From: Saccharomycopsis crataegensis
Taxonomy: Eukaryota > Ascomycota > Saccharomycetes > Ascoideales > Saccharomycopsidaceae
DNA: 64,000 bases
Reading direction: 5' to 3'
NCBI RefSeq assembly: GCF_037102585.1
Contig: NW_027043829.1
Location: 744,001 to 808,000, forward strand
Of the stretch, positions 9,060-22,356 are shown one piece after another; the first letter of the stretch is position 1; every line of letters starts with the position of its first letter. The notes beneath the pieces are model-generated. The model had not been told where the DNA came from, made no database searches, and saw nothing but the letters and a program-made list of their open reading frames with translations. The position numbers were made by a program, and so were the translations under genes.

Positions 9060-10985
9060 TCAACGTCTCTTGGTTTTTTGTGTAGCATCCTTTTCAATAA
9101 CTTCACCAACATTACCCATTTCTTCCATACGCTCTTCAGATATTCTTACTTGTTCTCTACGTTCCCACCATCTATCTTCACATAAATCGAATGCAGCTTT
9201 TTTCAAATACTTTCCTCTAGCGTCTCTATTACTAGAAATAGACCATTCAAGGAATTGCGCACCCGTTCTCAAGTAAAAGTTTCTTAAAGTTTCAAATGGT
9301 TTTGGATGTGGTAACCAAGGTCTCTCATCAGGCACCTCCATCTCATTCTCCTCCTCCACTTCTTCTTCTTCTTCTTCTTCTTCTTCAGCAACCAAAACCC
9401 TATCCTTAATTTCATCATCGTCATCATCTTCATCATCTTCGAAATCGTCGTCATCTTCATCTTCATCTTCATCTTCTTGTTGGGCCTTTTCAACTTCACT
9501 TAAATCTTCCCAGTATATTTTAACCCCGTCCAATTTAGCCAAATCAATACTATACATACTATCAATATTGATATCCTTTTCACCATATTCCCACATACCA
9601 CCATAAATGAAATATGTATCATCAATGACACATGTGGTAGCATTAAATCTTGGATGCGGTAACTGGTAACTGACTGGATATTCCTTAGCGGCCAACTCCT
9701 CTTCTTCTTTTTCTTCTTCCAACTTGAGCTGTTCCAAGTGTTTTCTAACTTCCTCATTCTCTTCATCATTTTCATCATCGTTCAACTGGTTCTTTTTCAA
9801 AATAGAGTTCAAGAATTCTTCCAATTCTTGTTCTCTATTGTCTCTTGTGTTGGTCTTGAGCTTCTCCTTCTTCTTTTTCTGTGGTCTAATGCTCAAGTTA
9901 AACCACTTATTGTTCTCACCTTGATAAACAAAAAGATTATTATAGAAAACTGAACTAAGACTCTCTTCTGTTTCTTCTGTATCATGAACCCCACCAAACA
10001 AAATGTATCTAAATTTCGAGCCGTGCTGCGTCAAACTACAACCGGCTCTTGGAGAAGGTGCAAACCCCTGCTTCTTACGTCTTTCCCACCTGACCTGTTT
10101 TAAGTCGGTCTTCATTTTCAATACCCATGAATCTGTCAAATGTTTACCCTTCTGTAAGCCCTTACCAGCCTTAACCTTAGTGTAACCACCCCAAACAACC
10201 GCACCACTATCAGTACCAGATGCATAAGAAACAAAAGAATGACCTGATCTTGAGTCAGGAATAGGATGATGAGGAGGAAATTCCACCTGTTGCCATTTGT
10301 AACTTGAAACATCAAACACCCACAAGTCATTAAGATAAGTTGTCGAAGTACCAAGATCACGGAACCCGCCAAATAAGAGGATAGAGCCTTTCCAAACACA
10401 CATACGACAACCAGAACGAGCAGAAGGACCTTTTTTTGATTCTACTTTTGCCCATTTTTTTTCTTCCGGATCTAAAATCCAAGTATCACCATAATGGTAG
10501 AAAGTATTCTGTTTAGGGGACGAGAATTCCCCACCAAAGAGGACAACGATCCCACTTGGATGGGCACACATAGCATGAGAGGACCGTGGTAATGGAGAGT
10601 TCTTGGAAACAATTCTTCTCCAGATATCAGAGTCCACACTGTAGGTATACAAGTCATTGAAAAATACCGTTAATCCGTTATCGTTGACCGATTCACCTCC
10701 AAATAAGAATAATTCTCGTTTGCCATGAATAGGGTTAGCCACCATGGCAGGAATGTTTCTTCTGGTTGGCTTTTCACATTTTTCAATAGAAACCTCCTCA
10801 AATTGTTCCTGTTCTAATTGGAAATTCTTCAAAATTTCGTCAATGTCTTGATCATCTTCTTCCAAACCTTGCTTCTTGGCCATTTTTTTGTTCTTTCCTT
10901 CGGACTTCACCTTGGCCTTTTCATTCTTAGCCGCCATACGGGCTTTACGAGCATCTTTATCTTTCTTATCCTTCTTCTTTGCCAT
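9060..10985 (-). CDS. KEL3: Kelch-repeat protein Kel3
   Basis: A 641-aa cytoplasmic protein (S. cerevisiae Kel3 about 651). A Lys-rich N-terminus (MAKKKDKKDKDARKARMAAK) precedes five or six Kelch blades between about 75 and 360 plus one near 455 (LFLFGGE, VVLFGGEF, ILLFGGF, AVVWGGYT, YILFGGVHD, YFIYGGMWE). Long Glu/Asp tracts (about 490-560) precede a conserved C-terminal region (ERPWLPHPKPFETLRNFYLR...) corresponding to the DUF4110 domain found in Kel3/KLHDC4 proteins. Function is poorly defined. The acidic tracts are encoded by CTT/CAT-type repeats (9360-9470). It is divergent from EAF7, sharing a 191-bp promoter. Confidence 0.93.
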   Translation of the reverse strand: MAKKKDKKDKDARKARMAAKNEKAKVKSEGKNKKMAKKQGLEEDDQDIDEILKNFQLEQEQFEEVSIEKCEKPTRRNIPAMVANPIHGKRELFLFGGESVNDNGLTVFFNDLYTYSVDSDIWRRIVSKNSPLPRSSHAMCAHPSGIVVLFGGEFSSPKQNTFYHYGDTWILDPEEKKWAKVESKKGPSARSGCRMCVWKGSILLFGGFRDLGTSTTYLNDLWVFDVSSYKWQQVEFPPHHPIPDSRSGHSFVSYASGTDSGAVVWGGYTKVKAGKGLQKGKHLTDSWVLKMKTDLKQVRWERRKKQGFAPSPRAGCSLTQHGSKFRYILFGGVHDTEETEESLSSVFYNNLFVYQGENNKWFNLSIRPQKKKKEKLKTNTRDNREQELEEFLNSILKKNQLNDDENDEENEEVRKHLEQLKLEEEKEEEELAAKEYPVSYQLPHPRFNATTCVIDDTYFIYGGMWEYGEKDINIDSMYSIDLAKLDGVKIYWEDLSEVEKAQQEDEDEDEDDDDFEDDEDDDDDEIKDRVLVAEEEEEEEEEVEEENEMEVPDERPWLPHPKPFETLRNFYLRTGAQFLEWSISSNRDARGKYLKKAAFDLCEDRWWERREQVRISEERMEEMGNVGEVIEKDATQKTKRR

Positions 10986-11176
10986 CTCCCTTATTCACAA
11001 CATTTATTCTATAAAACTTGCAAACTGATTAAACAATGTTGGGAGAAAAATTCTTTTGAAATGCAAAAAAAAGGTTACGCAGCTCCGTGAGGAGGATCTG
11101 ATATTTGGAAGTTATTTATTTATTTTGTTTATTGAATGTTTATTATGCGTTCTTCCATCGTTCAAAGTCAATAATA

Positions 11177-11989
11177 ATGAGGGAATGGTCCATAGAGGAA
11201 GAAGTCGCGTTGTTTCGGGCGATATGCCACTTCAAGCCGTGTGGCAAGAATAAATATTTCCATATGATCTCGATTCTTAATGCTTTGGAAAACACATTAC
11301 ATGACGGCAAGTCATCTCCACAAATCACTGCCAGTGATGTACGAGAGAAGCTCGCAAAGTATTATGATTTAGAAAAACTAGATGAACTAGAAAATATCAG
11401 CGATGCCTCGGAGGAGAGTGACGAGGAGAAAGAACGTGTCAATCTGGTGTTGTATGCTAAGAACACCCCAATTATAGAACAGGACGGAGAAACTTATCAA
11501 GAGTTTGAACTACGACCTATTCAAGAATACCAGAAGGTTATTATCAACAATGCAATTGATTCTAATTGCTCTAGTCCTTCAAAAATGTCAGATATTGATG
11601 ATTTGGATGAGATTGCAGGCCAATCAGAGGAAGAGAGTGAGGGTAAGACACAACAACTGGAAGCAGAAGATGGGACACCAGAAGCAGAAGGCGAAGACGA
11701 GGGCAAGGGAAAGGAAGAGGAGGAAGAGGAAGAGGAAGAGGAAGAAGAGGAGGAACCAAAGCCTAGAAAAAGAGGTAGAAGAAAGTCGACTATAGTACCA
11801 ACCAGAGGAAGGAAGGCCCAAAAGACCGCCGGGACCACCAAAGTGACCACACGAAGAACCAGGTCGAGTGGCACAGCGGCTGACTTGGAGTCCCATGAAG
11901 TCCCAAAAAGGGGTGCAAAGAAAAAAGGTCCTGCTGCCACAACAAGATTGTCTACTAGTTCACGAAGAAGCTCTCGTCGACATGTATAA
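11177..11989 (+). CDS. EAF7: NuA4 histone acetyltransferase subunit Eaf7 (MRGBP family)
   Basis: A 270-aa protein from the ATG at 11177 (MREWSIEEEVALFRAICHFK); the longer frame upstream starts without conserved sequence. The N-terminal CT20/MRGBP domain (about 1-90) shows WSIEEEVALFRAI, FKPCGKNKYFHMISIL and ITASDVREKLAKYYDLEKLDE. It is followed by an acidic tract (Glu run near 180-195) and a basic tail with RKRGRRKS- and RRSSRRHV-like segments. Eaf7 pairs with Eaf3 in the NuA4 and TINTIN modules. It is shorter than the S. cerevisiae protein (425 aa), with differences confined to low-complexity regions. The 3' end converges on COQ10. Confidence 0.9.
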   Translation: MREWSIEEEVALFRAICHFKPCGKNKYFHMISILNALENTLHDGKSSPQITASDVREKLAKYYDLEKLDELENISDASEESDEEKERVNLVLYAKNTPIIEQDGETYQEFELRPIQEYQKVIINNAIDSNCSSPSKMSDIDDLDEIAGQSEEESEGKTQQLEAEDGTPEAEGEDEGKGKEEEEEEEEEEEEEEPKPRKRGRRKSTIVPTRGRKAQKTAGTTKVTTRRTRSSGTAADLESHEVPKRGAKKKGPAATTRLSTSSRRSSRRHV

Positions 11990-12107
11990 GATTATGGATT
12001 TTTGCGTTTCAAATTTTTGTGTATTGAGTATTTATGGAAATGTATCATAATAATTATTAGCATTGTATTACTACTTTTGTCTCTTACTCTAGAATTTGTA
12101 ATAATGA

Positions 12108-12766
12108 TTATTGTTTTTGTTTTTGTTGCTCCGTTTTGATTTCAATAGCTCTTTTGGTAAATGCTTTGATCATGATCTTGGTTATATTTTCTGCAAATAA
12201 GGCACTCACAGTGTTGTACAATGGGTTTGAGAACTTATAATTCAAATGTAGAATCATCTTTGTGGCACTTGGCCTCTTCGGATCCTCCTCTATATACCAC
12301 TTCATTTTTAGGTGATCGAACAAGTTATCTGACAATGATTCCGCCTCTACCAATTTAGGTTCATCTTGGTTATTTTCGCATTTAATTCGACATACAAATT
12401 TTTCATTAAACTCCTTGAACCCAACTTTTAAACCTCCTTCGGCCGGGAGATCAGATTGGTCATAACGAGTAACGAATGATTCTGTGCAATAGGGAACAAA
12501 CTTGTGATACTGATCCACCCCTGATACTACTTTAAAAAAAATATCAGAAGGCTGACTATTTTGTTTCAATTCGGTTAGTTTTAATTCAGATTATATAGAA
12601 GGGTATTGTATATTATCTCATCAATTAAAAACTTTGCTTACTTGATCTTTTTCCTGATGGTGTATTCCTGCGGTTGCAGTCCTCCAAAAAATGATCTCAG
12701 TTGGTTTAAACTGATGATTCTTTTGGGTAGAAGAGATGATGATCTCAATTGTCGAAGCAATATCAT
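12108..12766 (-). CDS. COQ10: Coenzyme Q-binding START-domain protein Coq10, one intron
   Basis: Complement exons 12642-12766 and 12108-12555 (125+448 nt) give 190 aa. The intron 12556-12641 has a GTAAGC donor, CTAAC branch and TAG acceptor. The splice restores YTIRKKINQPSDIFFKVVSG, matching the conserved Coq10 start of the START fold. The N-terminus MILLRQLRSSSLLPKRIISL is a basic presequence, so ATG 12766 is preferred over the in-frame upstream ATG at 12880. The family motifs DQYHKFVPYC and VGFKEFNEKFVCRI are present. It is a mitochondrial matrix-side lipid-binding protein required for coenzyme Q function in respiration. Head-to-head with MDM12 (185 bp), another mitochondrial gene. Confidence 0.93.
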
Positions 12767-12951
12767 TTTCGCGAATATTTGATAACTGTGATTTTGATAT
12801 TTCTTCAGTGAAACTTCTCCAACTTCTTTCTCATCTTCCAAATTTTTTCTCAAACAAAAAAAAAAAAAAAAAAAAATCAAGAAAAATAACGATTAAAGTG
12901 AGGCACCATAGCAATAATAAATCACGGAGAGACGCACCAAGAATAGGAAAA

Positions 12952-13872
12952 ATGTCCTTGGAAATCAATTGGAACTTGCTATCTTCAGACGATAATTTGA
13001 AAGATGAACTCAGGAACTTTCTAGATCAACAATTGCAAAAGATAGAATTACCAGAGTTCCTTAAAGATGTTAGTGTCACGGAGTTCAACATTGGAAAGAT
13101 CCCTCCACAAGTGACACTAAGGCACATAGGTGATCCTTTTGATGAATTTTATGAAGATAGTGATGAGGAAGATCAAAATATTTCGGGGGACTCCAAAGAG
13201 CAACAAACTCCTTCAATATCGCTGAAAGGAAACAGTGAGAGATCTGATTCTAAGGATTTACAAATGATTGCCGAAATCGATTATCGAGGTGATTTATACG
13301 TGGAAATCAGTACGAATTTGCTTTTGAACTATCCTTCAGAAAGTTTTATTGAGTTACCTATAAAGTTGAAAATCTCTGACCTTGTTATTCATTCATTGGT
13401 GATCCTCAGTTATGCAAAAAATTTGGTGAATTTCTCGTTTCTATGTGATATCACTGATGACAACTTAGATAGCTTTGTGAACCAAAAAGGATCAAGCTCT
13501 GCAAATACATATAATAACACTAATGCCACTGCGCCTAATACCCCGATATCACCTGGTTTTTCAAATAATGGCCGGCACAATAGCAACGCTGGACAACCAT
13601 CCTTTTCTTCAAATGTTAATCCTTCAAGATATACAAACAAAGATAGGATCGATATTATAAAAGATTTGAAGATTGATTCTGAAATAGGAGGAGGAACCCT
13701 TGGTAACCAGTCTAATGGATCGGTGTTGATGAATGTTGGTAAAGTGGAAAAGTTCTTGGTGGAAAAATTCCGAAGCATATTGAGGGACGAATTGGCCTGG
13801 CCAGGTTGGATATCTTTTGATTTGTCCAACGACGATGATGATGATGATGAAAGTTATGAAGATGTGAGTTAA
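12952..13872 (+). CDS. MDM12: ERMES complex subunit Mdm12
   Basis: A 306-aa SMP-domain protein. The start at 12952 (MSLEINWNLLSSDDNLKDEL) matches the family; the longer frame reads through a poly-A tract and is rejected. Conserved Mdm12 segments: FLDQQLQKIELPEFL, VTEFNIGKIPPQVTLRHIGDPFDEFYED (about 40-70), DLYVEISTNLLLNYPSESFIELPIKL, and a C-terminal helix before WPGWISFDLS. There is a Ser/Asn-rich insert in the middle and an Asp run near the end. It bridges ER and mitochondrial membranes with Mmm1, Mdm34 and Mdm10 and transfers lipids. Confidence 0.95.
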   Translation: MSLEINWNLLSSDDNLKDELRNFLDQQLQKIELPEFLKDVSVTEFNIGKIPPQVTLRHIGDPFDEFYEDSDEEDQNISGDSKEQQTPSISLKGNSERSDSKDLQMIAEIDYRGDLYVEISTNLLLNYPSESFIELPIKLKISDLVIHSLVILSYAKNLVNFSFLCDITDDNLDSFVNQKGSSSANTYNNTNATAPNTPISPGFSNNGRHNSNAGQPSFSSNVNPSRYTNKDRIDIIKDLKIDSEIGGGTLGNQSNGSVLMNVGKVEKFLVEKFRSILRDELAWPGWISFDLSNDDDDDDESYEDVS

Positions 13873-17451
<3,579 letters not shown>

Positions 17452-17905
17452 TCGGTATTGGTTGTTGGTATTTTTTTATTTTTTTTTTTGAGTTTTTCTT
17501 TTTCATATTCTTCATTTCATTTCATTTTTCTCATTAGAGTTTTCTTGTTTTTCTACTGTTTATTGTTACTTTCCTAAGTATTGGGTTTCGATATAGTTAT
17601 TAGATGTTTTTTTTTTCTTTATCTTTAAAAGATCCCTTAGGTGCTTGAGCTGTACGCTTTTGTGTCACTTGTAACTTTTCAGCATGCATGATCATCTTGA
17701 CTCCAACAGACGTCAATAGTGGTTGGTCAAAATCTCAGTTTTATCTTGATTGTGGCTTGTTTTTATTTTTATTTTTTCTGTATTGTTTTCTGCTTTAACC
17801 TTTCACATATATTATTTGGTACCCGATTAACACAAAAAATAAGAAGAATTACTGACGGTAATTTTTTTTTGTTTTTTTTTTCTTCATTAAAACAATACTG
17901 AAGCT
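17452..17905. other. Intergenic between MCM6 and the 240-aa gene
   Basis: T-rich MCM6 3' flank and the downstream promoter. On the minus strand, 17603-17734 holds a 44-codon open frame with protein-like composition (contains SVGVKMIMHAEKLQ) with an internal ATG at 17695. No homology recognised; listed under findings. Confidence 0.5.
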
Positions 17906-18628
17906 ATGGAGCTTTCTGATTTGCCAATTGAACAGTATCCCTTACGAAGTTCCTCATTCATAGGCAGTATCCATGAGGCAGCAGAATTGGCGCTTGCTCC
18001 AGGCTGTTTAAACTGTGGGTGTGTAGCTACCAAAGCTGTTTTGCCATTGTTGAATAAGCACAATGATCATATCACCACTCTTTGCAACAAGTACCATAAA
18101 ATGAAAACAGAAACTACTACAATGGCAAATGTATCAGGGGAAAGTTTAAATATGACTGAAGTAGTAGATCCTTTGGAACTCAGTAAGGCTAAACAGGAGT
18201 TGGAAGAGTTCGTTGATAATGAGGGAAGAGGCATTTCTTTCCCAAACATAGGAATGATCACCGCGTGTTCCTGTCCACAATCTACTGGTGGTGGAGGAAT
18301 GGCTTTCTGTTTTGGGTTGGTGTTCAAAACTCGCGACGGGGAGATCCAAAAGCACTATATTACTCCACAGGTTATTCAACCATTAATTGTGGGTAAGGAT
18401 ATTGTGTGTTTTTTCTCATTTTTGGATCAAAGCAATTATACAAAGGAAAGGATTTTCAAGGCATTGGGCATTAAAGATGGTGCTTTAAACCCAAGTGGTC
18501 ATCGAAACAATTTGTTTGAGGCAAAGTATTCGGTGTACGAGACTTTGGTTGACGATGGCAACATAGAAATCAGAACCCCCTTGTCCAGGATCACGAAATT
18601 GAAATTCGCTGATGATGACCCGGTATGA
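17906..18628 (+). CDS. Conserved-looking protein of unknown function, 240 aa
   Basis: I do not recognise the family. The ATG at 17906 opens MELSDLPIEQYPLRSSSFIG. A cysteine cluster PGCLNCGC lies near 31-38 and a second, TACSCPQSTGGGG, near 118-130. Between them is an acidic helical segment (ELSKAKQELEEFVDNEGR). The C-terminal half is predicted beta-rich (FGLVFKTRDGEIQKHYITPQ, KDIVCFFSFLDQ). No signal peptide or membrane segment. The paired Cys clusters could bind metal, which is inference only. Codon use looks like that of its neighbours, so it is a genuine host gene, probably restricted to this yeast group. Confidence 0.75.
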   Translation: MELSDLPIEQYPLRSSSFIGSIHEAAELALAPGCLNCGCVATKAVLPLLNKHNDHITTLCNKYHKMKTETTTMANVSGESLNMTEVVDPLELSKAKQELEEFVDNEGRGISFPNIGMITACSCPQSTGGGGMAFCFGLVFKTRDGEIQKHYITPQVIQPLIVGKDIVCFFSFLDQSNYTKERIFKALGIKDGALNPSGHRNNLFEAKYSVYETLVDDGNIEIRTPLSRITKLKFADDDPV

Positions 18629-19247
18629 TTGAGGCTGCATTAAGAGTTCTACTGACCAGCTTGTAATTTATTTTTTGTAATGTTTCTATTTTTCCTGTTT
18701 TTTAATTATCAAGTGATAAATAGTAGATAGGTTTTCAGCCATTATATAGAACCATCGATTGTTGCGAATTTGTCCAAAAAATACAAATATATATTGAATA
18801 TTTATTCTTCAGCTTTGTTTTCCATTTTCAAATTGATAATCTCGAGGCAATCTTTTTCGGTTAAGTGAATAAGGAATTCCTCTAGTTGAGGATTTACATT
18901 TTGATCTTGACGTTGGTATTGCTCGTACGCGAGCTTTTTGGACGTGTTTCACAACTGATACTGATCGCTACATGCCACCTTACATATACTAAGAGAGAAC
19001 AAATGATCAAGAAAATCAAGCACCTACATTTTCTTATCTTTCAGAATCCCCTCCCTCCAAGATCATGTTGCAAAACCCCACTTGTTGATAGTAATTGAGT
19101 GCTATGCTGGTTACGCGCACCGCCCAGGTAGCGGAGAATGATTTTTTTCACCTTCAAACTTTTGGCCCATCTATGTATACCCATCACTGGATATTTAAGT
19201 CATACTAATATTTCCCATCTGGACCCAATTTTATTTATACCCATATA
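18629..19247. other. Intergenic before COX23, with a coding-like minus-strand remnant
   Basis: Minus-strand bases 18805-18948 form 48 sense codons with strongly protein-like content (ends NPQLEEFLIHLTEKDCLEI...KMENKAEE, stop TAA) but no ATG and no recognisable splice acceptor. The rest is promoter and UTR sequence. Confidence 0.5.
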
Positions 19248-19601
19248 ATGTCATCTGGATCAAATTCTAATTCTGGAAAGGAGAGGTTTCAGGATTCCGA
19301 GCCTTCTGTACAATACAACAAAGATACCGTCAACTTTACCGACAATGCAAGCTCACCGGCAGAATTCAAGTACTATCCTGACTCTCCCAACTCTGTGCTC
19401 AATAAGGTTCGATTCGATCTGAAGCAGGCATCGAAGTTTTATGATCCGTGTGCCGAGAGCTCGAAGATGAGTATCAGGTGTTTGGAGGTGAACGGGAGAG
19501 AAAATAAAGCTATCTGCAATGAGTACTTCCAGGCTTATAGAGATTGTAAAAAAGAGTGGCTAGAGCAAAGAAAGAGAGACCGGTTGAAGGGCGGTTGGTA
19601 A
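19248..19601 (+). CDS. COX23: Mitochondrial twin-CX9C protein Cox23
   Basis: A 117-aa protein. A disordered Ser/Asn-rich N-terminus is followed by a CHCH domain (about 66-108): C-AESSKMSIR-C and C-NEYFQAYRD-C each have exactly nine residues between cysteines. The ending EWLEQRKRDRLKGGW is typical of Cox23. It resides in the intermembrane space, is imported by the Mia40/Erv1 relay and is needed for cytochrome c oxidase assembly together with Cox17. S. cerevisiae Cox23 is 151 aa, the extra length being N-terminal. The ATG is in a normal context at 19248. Confidence 0.93.
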   Translation: MSSGSNSNSGKERFQDSEPSVQYNKDTVNFTDNASSPAEFKYYPDSPNSVLNKVRFDLKQASKFYDPCAESSKMSIRCLEVNGRENKAICNEYFQAYRDCKKEWLEQRKRDRLKGGW

Positions 19602-20102
19602 GGTGACATGATGGTAGTTCTTCAGAAGGTATTGGGAACAATTTGCTTTATGTAAATAGAAAATGAAAGAAATGGATTGTTATTATGTATTTTTAGAGGG
19701 GAGAAGTTTCATTTAATAGTGATATTGAATTTTTTTTTCGCTGGTATATCTTTATTGTCCTGTAGGAATATGGAATCAACATTGATGTTAAAAGACTCTC
19801 ACAAAAAAAATGAGCTGATATCTACATAAAAAAAAAAACGATACATGCGATAAGAATACAATCGAGGCTAGACAACATTTGAAATTTGGTTGAAAGGGAA
19901 AAACAGCAATCATTCTATTAAGATAACTCTAATAGACAAACATAAACAAGAATTGAAACAAAAGAAAGCCATATCAAGACTTCAAATCATTGCTCTCAGG
20001 CAAAAATTTATATAGGAATACTATAAATAAAGTCCTCTGTGAAGCAAAAAGAAAATTTTACAACTAAAATGCACCAAAAGAATATTTGGGAACTGAAAGC
20101 TT
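19602..20102. other. Convergent 3' region between COX23 and the AMSH-like gene
   Basis: No gene seen. A-rich runs near 19802-19845; only UTR sequence is expected. Confidence 0.6.
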
Positions 20103-21921
20103 TTAAGTGGTCCTGATATCTGTAACTTTCAAAGGTAGATTACGCTTGACCGAAACATGACCGCCATTATTTTTGCTGCACATATCGTAAAGACCCTCTT
20201 CGGTATGGGGATGGAATCCTCTCTTAGCACAGTTAGTGATCAAATTCACCCCGAATGGGTCACTAAGCCTGAATATGCCAAAGTTAGGGTTGGAATTTGG
20301 AGCCACTACGATAGCAATGGATTCTGGTAACATGAGTTGGTACCCATTTTGAGTATGAAGATCAACGGAACTCAAGAAACATGCTTGGGTTGGGTGAGTA
20401 TGAATCCAGCCCAAAATGAATAAATCATTGGCATCAACGTAGCTAAGAAGCTGCTCTTCATTGCTGGTGGAACATGTGTTGCTGGTACCATTTTGATCAG
20501 GGATGACAAGATCAGTGACGTAAAATGCATTATGAACAAGTTTTCCACAAAGGATACCGCAAGTTTCTATATCTTTGGCAGTTTGTGCTGCTGAAATCGC
20601 AGTGAACTTCGATTGGATTTCCACGGGAATGAATACGGTTTTTAAAGGAATACCACCCTCAGTAAATGCCTCGACTTGATGATCTACAACATCAACATCA
20701 TTAGCAGATTCCTGATCGTTAATACTTATCTTCGAGTTGTTGGCAGATTTGATTTCTTCTGCAGATTTGACTTTTGGAGGACGCTGCGGCGAAGATATAG
20801 TTATTGGTGAGTTGGTGAAGTTTATGGCATCCTCTCCATCTGGTAGAGGGTGTGGGGTAGATTGTTCTTCCGGCGACTGTTGGAAAGGTTTGTACATTTT
20901 GATGAGCGACGGTTCGTTGGCGATGGTAGGATAATCCGGTACCAAGATACTTTCTTCATCGACGTCATGATCTTCATCACCGTTATCAAACTCAAAATCT
21001 TCATCAAGATTATTGACGGCGTTTGTAGCACGCTCGATCGTTGAACCGTTCGATACATTTTCCTGTGAATAGGACTGTTGCACTTGGTGTTGATGCGCGA
21101 GTTGGTTATTCTGAACATCATCATTGACAATGCTGCCTTCTTTTATTTCTTTGATTTGAGGAGTGGTATCAACAGGAGTTTTTGCAAATGCAAACTGTGG
21201 GGGAGGCTGATCAAAATTAAGCGATGGGTATCTGACGATTGGTTGTGACCGCTGATCGCTGGTGGTCGTTGTAAGATCGGAGAAATTTCGTCTTAGCTGG
21301 AAACTCTCTTGGCCGAATTGACTGGCATCAAATTCCTCCTCTTCGTCATAAGTCTCCTTTGAATTTCCTTCTTCTTGAAAATTTTGTTGGGGGCGCTCTT
21401 CCTCCTCCTCCTCTTCCTCCCCTTCCTCTTGGACGCTGCTGTGCAATTGACTCCGTTGTTTTGCCAATTGTCGTTGCTCAAGGATCTTCTTCTTGCGCAA
21501 TTTGCGAGCCAAATTGAATTCTTCTATTTCCGATTCTATTAGAGGTTTGAGGGCTTGGCAACGTTGGTGGACTTTGGTGTACTTGTCACGCAAAATTTGA
21601 TAAGAGGAACGATCAACGAACTCAGGGTGCGACGGGATCTTCACCAATATCATGTCAAGAAAACGGTGGTAAAAGAGATACGCCTCAGGGTAGTTATGAT
21701 TAGCTTCTTCCTCCGCTCGGGCCTATTAAGGTTAAGGTGAGTTAGATATTAATGTTCATGTACAATATGTGTCAATAGCTAATGATACATACTTTTTTGT
21801 AGGTATTGTGGGCCATCTTTAGCCATGCAGTATAAGGGATCCTGTCATCGTAAGGGTACAGTGTGGCAAGGTGCTCGAGTTGCGAGGGCTCCTTGGGAGG
21901 TCTGTAGTCAGGGTTGGCCAT
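20103..21921 (-). CDS. AMSH-family JAMM deubiquitinase (Sst2-like), one intron
   Basis: Complement exons 21793-21921 (43 codons) and 20103-21722 (539 codons plus stop) give 582 aa. The intron 21723-21791 (donor GTATGT, branch TCTAAC, acceptor TAG) is phase 0. Residues 1-115 form a USP8_dimer/MIT-like helical domain (LATLYPYDDRIPYTAWLKMA, AYLFYHRFLDMILVKI). A long disordered middle with Glu runs follows. The C-terminal MPN+ domain holds the JAMM zinc motif HTHPTQACFLSSVDLHT near 484, with the upstream Glu in IETCGILCG. Such enzymes cleave Lys63-linked ubiquitin chains at endosomes with ESCRT. The fission-yeast orthologue is Sst2, whereas S. cerevisiae lacks one. Divergent from the ULD gene. 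Confidence 0.92.
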
Positions 21922-22356
21922 GATTAATTGCACAGTATCTGGGAAGATATTGGCATAAGGCTAGATGGAGATCTCATCCACAGCCTGAAAAAGCCGTTTT
22001 GGGTGGTGTTTTCCCTTGATCAATTATCACGTGGTGATATATCCCGTCTAGGTAAACTGTAAACAACGCGTACTCACCGTGTTTTTGAAGCCCCCGACAC
22101 CGGGTAATGCAGTCCCCCCCAATAAAAAAAACCCTCGTGGATGGCACAGGCACCTGCGCACAGACACAGAAGGGAATTCTTGTTGTGTGGCTGGCTGGCC
22201 GGGGTGTCTCAGATCGTTTTTTTTTTTTTTTTTCCCACTGACGGTGTTTACTTACACGGGAGTCAGCGGGAATATATTATTGTCACGATCGCCACTTCTT
22301 TATTGTTAGTTCTGCTACCACCAACCCTTACCAGATCAACTGTTACCCATCATCTA
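21922..22356. other. Divergent promoter of the AMSH-like and ULD genes
   Basis: 435 bp with a CACGTG at 22028-22033, a CCCCCCAATAAAAAAACCC stretch near 22112 and a T18 run near 22216. The ULD frame is open through part of this region, but the first conserved-looking ATG is 22357. Confidence 0.55.

Noticed and set aside
22141-22356. 72-codon N-terminal extension of the ULD protein
   Set aside because: It covers a T18 run and promoter-like DNA, and encodes a non-conserved hydrophobic stretch; the ATG at 22357 begins the typical Ser/Asn-rich N-terminus.
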